From NCBI GenBank assembly GCA_010356995.1, contig ML996688.1, positions 248,001 to 312,000 of the forward strand: a DNA stretch of 64,000 bases, written 5' to 3'. Shown piece after piece: positions 57,754 through 64,000 of this stretch. The position numbers and the translations under genes were made by a program. The notes under the pieces are model-generated. The model ran no database searches and was not told the origin of the DNA. It saw only the letters and a program-made list of their open reading frames with translations. Position 1 is the stretch's first letter. The number at the start of each line of letters is the position of its first letter. This stretch comes from Trichodelitschia bisporula. Its lineage: Eukaryota > Ascomycota > Dothideomycetes > Phaeotrichales > Phaeotrichaceae.

Positions 57754-60255
57754 TCAATCCAAACTGCTCAACCGCAAAAAGCCGTCCTCCATCGTGTACG
57801 CCCATCCCTGGTATCCACCCCAACGCCCCCCTTCCCCCCAAGCCCATCCCCCCCCNNNNNNNNNNNNNNNNNNNNNNNNNNNNNNNNNNNNNNNNNNNNN
57901 NNNNNNNNNNNNNNNNNNNNNNNNNNNNNNNNNNNNNNNNNNNNNNNNNNNNNNNNNNNCCCCCTCCGCCACACTCTTCAAAACATCCACCCCGCGCTCC
58001 AACCCCCCATGCCCACGCACCCACTCCCCCTGCACCGGCAAGAAATGATCCCGTCCCCCCTCGACCCTCAGTATCAACACATCATCCAACTTAACCACGC
58101 CCTCATTCAGCTTCTTTACCGTCTCCACGCCCTCAACTCGCGCGGTGAGCTCCACCTCGCACACCTCCCCCGGCTCAATCGTATACGTCGGTTGCTTCTT
58201 GCCTTTCTCACTAGCATCGGGGGTGGCGTGGACTTGCACGCCCAGCCACTCCGGCGTCGCACCCCCGTCTTCAGCACCCGGCCTATCCACGAACCCAACA
58301 CGCGCTTTCACACGCCCCGTGTTCGCGATAGTGACCATCCGCGCCTTGCGCCGGCCCTTATACCTCAACCTCCCGAAATGCACAACACCATCCACGACCC
58401 CCCTCCCCACACCCACACCTGCAACCTCAGCATCGGAATCCGTGCTCTCGTCCCCAGCATGGCTGTCCACGATAACAGTAACTGAGGGCCGGGCCTCGTT
58501 CTCGGCTCTGTCGAGCTCGCGCGCGACGGCTTTCGTGATTTGCGATTTTAGGTCCGGGACGACCGCGTCGTAGGTTAGGCGGAAGACGGCATCGAGCGGC
58601 TTGTGGTCGGAGGTGAGGACGCGCTGGTGCGCGGTGTAGCACTCCAGATCGAGGCTCGCATCATCAGAAGCCGAGGCCGCGTCCTCGGGCGCAGATGCGA
58701 AGTCGTCATCTGACGTCGGTTCGTAGTCGAAGAGTACATTCTCATCCGCCGCAGCCTCGTCTACGCCGCGGGCTTTCATTTCCTCATCCCTTTTTTTCGC
58801 GGCTTCTTCCTCGGCGAGTTTGACCTTGTACCGGACATGGGCGGCGCGGGTCCTATATAAGATGCGGTCGCACCAGCTAGGAGACCGTTTCTTGTCGGAG
58901 CTGTCGAAGACGGCGACTTTGCCGACGTCGTATTTGTAGGTGGGGGGGAATTTGATTTCTCCCTCGCTCCAGCCGTCGTGGAAGGCTTTGCGGGCGCGCA
59001 TTTGTTGGTGGAGTTCGTCGTGGGGGAGGAGGGAGGCGAGGGTTGTGTGGAGGGAGGTTGGGTCCATGCTGGCGGGGATGTCGTCTTCTGAAGCTACTGA
59101 GGCAGTGTCGCTTCCGTCCTTGATGCCGCTGTTGGTGCTGCTGCCGGTGACGGCGTTGATGATCCCGTTGCCACTATTCCGGCCCAGCGTGAGAAGACCC
59201 GTGACCGCATTCTCAGCCTGCTCCAGCTTCGTCGTCTCCACCCCCGAGCCATCCGCCGCCGTTTGCGCCTTATCATCCGCCTTCTGCGGAACCTTATACT
59301 CATTCTTCGTATGCAGCGTCAACAGCCGTCTGACATCATCCCCTGGAATCCCCTCAAGTCGATAATTCAAATCCCCAAACCAAAACGCATAATCCTCATC
59401 CCCCAGCGTCTCCCCAAAACCCCTCGGCATCCCCATTTCCTCATCCAAGCGCTCAAACTTCGTCCGCGCAACCACCTGCGCCGCATCCCAATTGCGCCGG
59501 TCCAGCGAAGTCTTGTCGGCGCCCGCCGCGAGGTGGCAGTTGACGAAGACCAGACACGTCGTCTCGCCGAGCATAAGCCGCGCCGCCACCGCGCCCTTGT
59601 TGCCCATGTATCCGAAAAGCCCCGTCCCGGCGCAGCACGTACTCACGCCGCGCACCTGAGCTGCTACGTCAGGGGCCGCGTAGATCAGCAGCAGCAGCCC
59701 AATCAATTGCTGTTCTGCAACCAGCGTGTAACCGTCCGGCAGCGCCTCCGCGAGCGCAGCCTTGAACCTGCCCGCGGGCATCGGGTCCGTAAACGGCTTC
59801 AGCGCCTCCGTGGGCGACGCAATATCCACCACCTCCTGCAAGCCAAGCACATACATCCCAACCTCTTCACCCCTGGGCATAGCGCCCTCATCCCCCAGCG
59901 GCACGCTCGTCTCCGTCTTGCTCCTCACGCGCCGCAACTCTTGTTCCTCAACGCTCTCGCGGCCTTCCGGCGCGCCCCGGTCTACGCCGCTGAGGCCTTC
60001 GGCTACGCCCTGCGCGTGCACGAACCAGGCCCCGATGTCGCGCTCGGCGCCGCGCATGGCGGCGACATTCCAGGTGCCGATTTTGACACGAAAGGGAGTC
60101 TGGCGGGTGTAGCTGCGGCGGCGAGCGTGGACGGCGGCGCTGAGGGAGGCGGCGGTCGACGTGTCGAAGGGGTAGGCGCCGGGGATGTTGCTGGTGAGGG
60201 ATTCGAGGGAGGAGGTGGGGGAGGAGGGACGGGAGGATTTCGGGGAGGAGGGCAT
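57754..60255 (-). CDS. Inositol polyphosphate 5-phosphatase (INPP5B/OCRL-type), end uncertain
   Basis: Removes the 5-phosphate of phosphoinositides at Golgi/endosomal membranes. One exon; start taken at ATG 60255 (MPSSPKSSRPSS), although the frame is open to another ATG at 60453. Catalytic motifs in order: VKIGTWNVAAMRG, LGLQEVVDI, GYMGNKGAVAARL, VFVNCHLAAGADK, FWFGDLNYRLEG, SPSWCDRIL and TSDHKPLDAVF, a complete 5-phosphatase active site. An acidic insert (FDYEPTSDDDFASAPEDAAS) lies before the SDHKP motif. The C-terminal part (RARVGFVD-like strands, DVLILRVEGGRDHFLPVQGE) is an ASH-like beta domain as in OCRL/INPP5B. The N gap 57856-57959 lies inside the C-terminal codons, so frame and stop after about 57,960 are guesses. 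No RhoGAP domain is visible. Confidence 0.87.
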   Translation of the reverse strand: MPSSPKSSRPSSPTSSLESLTSNIPGAYPFDTSTAASLSAAVHARRRSYTRQTPFRVKIGTWNVAAMRGAERDIGAWFVHAQGVAEGLSGVDRGAPEGRESVEEQELRRVRSKTETSVPLGDEGAMPRGEEVGMYVLGLQEVVDIASPTEALKPFTDPMPAGRFKAALAEALPDGYTLVAEQQLIGLLLLIYAAPDVAAQVRGVSTCCAGTGLFGYMGNKGAVAARLMLGETTCLVFVNCHLAAGADKTSLDRRNWDAAQVVARTKFERLDEEMGMPRGFGETLGDEDYAFWFGDLNYRLEGIPGDDVRRLLTLHTKNEYKVPQKADDKAQTAADGSGVETTKLEQAENAVTGLLTLGRNSGNGIINAVTGSSTNSGIKDGSDTASVASEDDIPASMDPTSLHTTLASLLPHDELHQQMRARKAFHDGWSEGEIKFPPTYKYDVGKVAVFDSSDKKRSPSWCDRILYRTRAAHVRYKVKLAEEEAAKKRDEEMKARGVDEAAADENVLFDYEPTSDDDFASAPEDAASASDDASLDLECYTAHQRVLTSDHKPLDAVFRLTYDAVVPDLKSQITKAVARELDRAENEARPSVTVIVDSHAGDESTDSDAEVAGVGVGRGVVDGVVHFGRLRYKGRRKARMVTIANTGRVKARVGFVDRPGAEDGGATPEWLGVQVHATPDASEKGKKQPTYTIEPGEVCEVELTARVEGVETVKKLNEGVVKLDDVLILRVEGGRDHFLPVQGEWVRGHGGLERGVDVLKSVAEGXXXXXXXXXXXXXXXXXXXXXXXXXXXXXXXXXXXGGGWAWGEGGRWGGYQGWAYTMEDGFLRLSSLD
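57856..57959. other. Assembly gap (104 N)
   Basis: Run of N flanked on both sides by C runs (CCCCCCC), inside the reading frame of the 5-phosphatase. Real length unknown. Confidence 0.99.
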
Positions 60256-60662
60256 CGCGCTGGTGATGGTAGAGATGGGTGGGGGTGGTGGGTTTAGCGG
60301 GGTGCGGGCATGGTGGTTGGGATGCGATGTGGGAGAGCGGCGGAGGGAGGAGGAATAGCAATTGAGAGCACGGCGGTGGTGAGGTTGTAGACGTGGTGGT
60401 GAGGTTGAAGTGGGTTGTGAATATATGAGGTGTTGGGAATGACGCAGTGCCATGAATCAGCACCAGCCGAAAGCGTCTGGACCACTCGATCATCGGCGCC
60501 CTGCCTTGCCAAGCCACTTGGGCTTCGATCCCTTCGACACGTCGCGATGACTTCATGTGTTTACACTAAACCGTCAGCAACGCCAACCACCCAATATTCG
60601 CACTCAGCAACCCCTCGATATCATTATCGTCACCCACTTTACCTCTCCCACCACACACCACG
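60256..60662. promoter_or_regulatory. Divergent promoter, 5-phosphatase / DCP1
   Basis: 407 bp if the later 5-phosphatase ATG is used. Contains AATATATGAGG at 60419-60429 on the plus strand, a possible TATA-like element, and a CA-rich leader before DCP1. Confidence 0.4.
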
Positions 60663-61727
60663 ATGGCGACTCGACTGCGCACCACCTCCCACAACCCCCA
60701 TCCCCACGACCTCGACCCCGCCAACACCACCCCCAACCCACATTCCTCCTCCATCACCGCCCTAAACCTCGCCGTCCTCCAAAGGCACTATCCAAGCATA
60801 ACCTCCGTCCTCGCAACCTCCCACTTCGTCGTCCTCTACATCTTCAAACCCTCCCTCTCAAACTGGGAAAAATCCGCCATAGAGGGCACAATGTTCATCT
60901 GCCAGCTCGCGCCCGACGACTTGGGGGCCGACCACTTCAACGTCGTCATCCTGTCGCGTCGGGGGTTAGAAAACTTCGAAGCCCGCCTCAGATCTCCAGA
61001 GGACATCGACGTAACGGACGAATACGTGATCTTGAAGGGCGATAGCGAGACGGATCCGCATATCTACGGCCTCTGGATCTTCGCCGAGCCCCCGCCTAGC
61101 TCGACAGCCAATGCCCGCACCGATGCCGCGCGCGCCATCCTCGACGCCGCGACCCGCGCCCGCGACTCCCGCACAGCGGCCGAAGAGCGCGCGCGGTCCC
61201 TCGCGGAGGGAGCAAACGGATTCGCCCACGCCGGGCCCCAGGGCCGCAGTCTCTCGCTCCGCGAACTCTTCGGGCAGCAGCGCGAGGCAGACGCCGGCTT
61301 CGCAGTGCACAATCACCACTCCGGCCACGCCATGCCACAACCCCAAGTCCATCCCCAAATTCCCCCCCAAGTCCACCCCCAACCCTCACACCCCCACCTC
61401 CGCCAAGGACCCAGCGGCACCCCGCCAGCGCACCTCTTCCAAGGCCAGAACCCATTCCAAGGACAGAATGCAAGCCCACAGCAGAGACTGCAGCAGGGAG
61501 CACGCCAGAGTCCGGGCATGATGCACGGCCCAGGCGGCGGACCTTCTCATTTCCCTTCGCACTTCGGGGGGACGCCTGAGGGGGCGTATTATGCTGGTGG
61601 GCCACGGGGCGGACCGCCTGGGATACCGCTGCCGCCTGCGCAGGGGTATCCAACCGGTGGGGAGGGGGGGGATGTGCTTGCGAATTTGTTTATGAAGGCT
61701 AGGGCGGGGCAGTATGGGACTGGGTAG
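60663..61727 (+). CDS. DCP1: mRNA-decapping enzyme subunit 1
   Basis: Activator subunit of the Dcp1-Dcp2 decapping enzyme in P-bodies. Single exon, 354 residues. The EVH1-like fold covers about residues 30-160: ALNLAVLQRHYPSITSVLAT, SHFVVLYIF, WEKSAIEGTMFICQL (the conserved W and EG of the Dcp1 signature), FNVVILSRRGLENFEARL, DEYVILKGD and IYGLWIF. The long tail is Gln/His/Pro/Gly-rich (HPQIPPQVHPQPSHPHL), typical of filamentous fungal Dcp1 and suited to condensate formation. C-terminus GGDVLANLFMKARAGQ is a short helical motif that recurs at the end of fungal Dcp1. Confidence 0.93.
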   Translation: MATRLRTTSHNPHPHDLDPANTTPNPHSSSITALNLAVLQRHYPSITSVLATSHFVVLYIFKPSLSNWEKSAIEGTMFICQLAPDDLGADHFNVVILSRRGLENFEARLRSPEDIDVTDEYVILKGDSETDPHIYGLWIFAEPPPSSTANARTDAARAILDAATRARDSRTAAEERARSLAEGANGFAHAGPQGRSLSLRELFGQQREADAGFAVHNHHSGHAMPQPQVHPQIPPQVHPQPSHPHLRQGPSGTPPAHLFQGQNPFQGQNASPQQRLQQGARQSPGMMHGPGGGPSHFPSHFGGTPEGAYYAGGPRGGPPGIPLPPAQGYPTGGEGGDVLANLFMKARAGQYGTG

Positions 61728-61941
61728 GGGGTGGTTTGGATGGGAAGGGAGGGAGTAGGATGTTATATCTGCATGTAAGGGATGGGAGGGAGGATTGAGC
61801 ACGAAGTTACGTTAGCATAGCGGGTTAGAAGCTGGCGAGGCGTGGGCGTCTTTCTTTGATTTCTATCATACACACCCCCTCCCCGTCTTGACCCTATCCT
61901 CGATCACCACCTATCCTGAACTCTCCCACCATTTCCCATCA

Positions 61942-63750
61942 TCAATGCCCCCCACCCCCCTTCTCCCCAACCTTGCGCGCCCTCTCCACCCACCCTTTGG
62001 CAGCAGCCTCCAGGTCCCCGACCTCCCGCCGTACTATCTTCTCTACCACCCTCCCCCTCTCCTCCGCCCCTATCTCCATCATCTCTGACGAGGGCCGCCC
62101 AACCACACACGCATTCCGCGTACTCGGTATTCTCAGCATCTCCTTCTCAACCCTGAACCCTAGCTCCGCGGACAGGGAGGCGACGTACGCCGTCAGCGCG
62201 GCGTAGGCGGAGGGCGGTTTGGATTTGCGGGCTAGGGAACCGGCTTTTGGGCCGGGACCGTCGGCGGAAGGGGATGTGGCAGAGTGTAGAGGGTCGGCAA
62301 TGGATGGGGAGGGCGTTGAGGCGGTGGGACTGGTAGTAGAGAAGCGGGTGCGAGCCCCAGCTAGGTCATGACTACAACACGGAATCGCCACAAACGCACT
62401 CGCCGACAGACTTGCCAGCAGTGGCGTCCAGGGCGTGAGTTCGTCGGCGTGGTTGGCAATTAGGAAGGTGTGGGGGGGGAAAAGGCCGTTGTGCCATGGG
62501 GTTCCACCCTCTGAACCACCAGGGGCAGGTGGGGCAGAGTCTGGTGTAGGTCCGGAGGCCGGAGAGTCTGATGTGGGTTCGGCGGCAGAAGTATCTGGTG
62601 TTGACTGGGGAGCAGGCGTGCCCGCGGCGTCTTGGAAGACTCGGGGAACGAGGAGGAGCTCTTTGAGATGGGCGGAGGTGGAAGGGGGCAGAGCGGACCA
62701 CGTCTTGCGCGCGCGCGCATCGAAGCCCCATCCTTCCCACCCCTCGGAGCGGAGGATGTGGACTAGAAGGCCGTTGCCGCAGCCAATGTCGACGAAGCCG
62801 GGGAACGGGGGCCTTTCTTCCCCTCCCCCCTCCTTCCCCCTTCCCTCATCCCCCTCTCCGCCCGGCCTCCGAGGAGCCGCATACACCCCCCCCCAAACCT
62901 CAACCAAAAACGCTGCAATCCCCAAATCCTCAAACACATGCTTACTCGGATCCGTCGTCTCCACCCAGCCCTCAATCAATCTTCTCGCATATGTGCCCTT
63001 CAACCGGGTATACGTATCCTGCACCGCCTTTTGCGGGACGAGCAGGTCGTGATGCACGCGCTTTGTGTAGCCTGCTTTTTGGCCTAGACTGTGCTTGGTG
63101 ATGATTTGGGCGAGGGCGAGGGCCGTGCGGGTGAGGCGCGGGGTGAGGGGGGTGGTGGGGAAGAGGGCGTAGTGGATTGATAGGGAGCCGGCGTTGGGGT
63201 TAGAGGAGTTGGAGGGGGGGCCTGAGGCAGGGGAGATGTGTTGGAAGGCGAGGGCGCGGACGGTTGGGTGGTAGTACGGCATATCGTCGGGCGAGGTTAC
63301 GTGCGGGATATACAGCACGACACTCTCCTCCTCCCCACCGGCGGTGGTGCGGCTGAAGAGATGGCATGTCTGCACCAGACTCGCATCCAGCGCCGGATTC
63401 CGCGGCACGAGGCGGCGGACAAAAGTCCTTGTCCTCTCATACCCGGGGACGGAAGCAGGAAGGGGGCGCAACTCGGGCTTCATGTGGCGGGTGAAGGAGT
63501 CCGCCTCTGTGCCGTCGGCGGAGGGGAGGGAGGCGTCATTGTCGCTGTCGTAGTAGATCTCGGCGCGGAAGAGGTAGCTGCTCGTGATGTTGGGGTTGCG
63601 AATTAGGTTTAGCATTACTTTGCTGAAGAATTCGAGCTCGTAGGGAGCCGGGGTGCGGAGGATGGAGAGCCATGTTTCGCCTGGGATATTGAAGGTTGGT
63701 TCATCTAGGGTTAGGTCGGTAGTGTCGATGGGGGTTGCGGTGGGAGGCAT
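61942..63750 (-). CDS. TRM44: tRNA (uracil44-2'-O)-methyltransferase Trm44
   Basis: AdoMet-dependent enzyme that makes Um44 in serine tRNAs in the cytoplasm. Single exon, 602 residues, ATG 63750. Family features: an N-terminal LVPRNPALDASLVQTCHLF with VLYIPHV, KRVHHDLLVPQKAVQDTYTR, RLIEGWVETTDPSKHVFEDL and GIAAFLVEVW; the AdoMet motif FVDIGCGNGLLVHIL; GWGFDARARKTWSALPPS; LIANHADELTPWTPLLAS and FVAIPCCSHDLAG. A Pro/Thr/Ser-rich insert (PQSTPDTSAAEPTSDSPAS) separates two parts of the catalytic domain. It converges on DCP1 (214 bp between stops). Confidence 0.93.
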   Translation of the reverse strand: MPPTATPIDTTDLTLDEPTFNIPGETWLSILRTPAPYELEFFSKVMLNLIRNPNITSSYLFRAEIYYDSDNDASLPSADGTEADSFTRHMKPELRPLPASVPGYERTRTFVRRLVPRNPALDASLVQTCHLFSRTTAGGEEESVVLYIPHVTSPDDMPYYHPTVRALAFQHISPASGPPSNSSNPNAGSLSIHYALFPTTPLTPRLTRTALALAQIITKHSLGQKAGYTKRVHHDLLVPQKAVQDTYTRLKGTYARRLIEGWVETTDPSKHVFEDLGIAAFLVEVWGGVYAAPRRPGGEGDEGRGKEGGGEERPPFPGFVDIGCGNGLLVHILRSEGWEGWGFDARARKTWSALPPSTSAHLKELLLVPRVFQDAAGTPAPQSTPDTSAAEPTSDSPASGPTPDSAPPAPGGSEGGTPWHNGLFPPHTFLIANHADELTPWTPLLASLSASAFVAIPCCSHDLAGARTRFSTTSPTASTPSPSIADPLHSATSPSADGPGPKAGSLARKSKPPSAYAALTAYVASLSAELGFRVEKEMLRIPSTRNACVVGRPSSEMMEIGAEERGRVVEKIVRREVGDLEAAAKGWVERARKVGEKGGGGH

Positions 63751-64000
63751 TTGGTGGTTTGGTTGCTGGTTTATGGGGGGAGGTTAAGGTGAGGTTGGGG
63801 GACAGGGTCGCGAGAGCATGTGATATCGCGATGATTCTTCGCGTCTAGATTTTGGATTATTGAATCGCTTTGACCAGTCTCAAGATATGGTCAAATTGAA
63901 CATGATCGGAAAGCTATCTTCCCTTCATTCAAACCGGCAGCCACAAGGCCACACCTCATCCATTGCAAACACGCATATGCCAACCGGCTTTTCAACCCCC
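63751..64000. other. Upstream flank of TRM44
   Basis: 250 bp of probable promoter; nothing further recognised before the window ends. Confidence 0.4.

Overview
The window is nuclear DNA of a filamentous ascomycete (Pezizomycotina). Evidence for this: genes carry one to four short introns (mostly 43-54 bp) with GTANGT-type donors and CTRAY-like branch sites; a 5S rRNA gene sits alone between protein genes; and several families are fungal, namely a Zn(II)2Cys6 regulator, mitochondrial 2-methylcitrate synthase and 2-methylisocitrate lyase, Htd2, a P4-ATPase of Dnf type, a four-TM protein with tetraspanin CCG motif and Trm44. I cannot place it below subphylum from sequence alone.

Layout. 0.3-2.7 kb (-): Zn2Cys6 transcription factor. 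3.8-5.3 (+): proline dehydrogenase. 5.9-7.7 (+): TRM6. 8.1-9.4 (-): RFC3, with ARPC3 (+) diverging from it at 9.7-10.4. 10.6: 5S rRNA. 11.2-12.9 (-) and 13.5-15.5 (+): a divergent pair encoding the first and last enzymes of the mitochondrial methylcitrate cycle. 15.7-16.3: three copies of a ~210-bp tandem repeat. 17.0-17.7 (-): tetraspanin. 17.7-23.0: long gene-poor stretch ending in a pyrimidine-rich leader. 23.0-23.9 (+): MADS-box factor of Mcm1 type. 25.1-26.7 (+): choline/GABA-type permease. 27.0-27.6 (+): secreted, repeat-bearing, cysteine-rich protein. 27.6-30.4: gene-poor, with an old gypsy fossil. 30.4-31.5 (+): HTD2, converging on a gene (31.6-33.9, -) resembling the fungal Nse6/CANIN family. 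34-38: gene-poor. 38.1-42.8 (+): phospholipid flippase. 43.8-46.6 (+): intronless unknown protein of 926 residues. 46.6-56.5: large accessory block with decayed coding-like fragments, local repeats, a Mutator-like transposase fragment, a 25-bp minisatellite and an unusual density of TATATA words. 56.6-57.6 (+): lipid-droplet hydrolase. 57.8-60.3 (-): inositol polyphosphate 5-phosphatase, interrupted by an N gap. 60.7-61.7 (+): DCP1. 61.9-63.8 (-): TRM44.

Most genes are unlinked housekeeping functions (tRNA modification, replication clamp loading, actin nucleation, mRNA decapping, membrane asymmetry). The one functional pairing is the divergent mcsA-mclA couple, which shares a 614-bp promoter and would detoxify propionyl-CoA in mitochondria. 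The parts most worth a second look are the 47-55 kb block, the secreted repeat protein, the TRM6 stop codon followed by a coding-like tail, and the 210-bp repeat.
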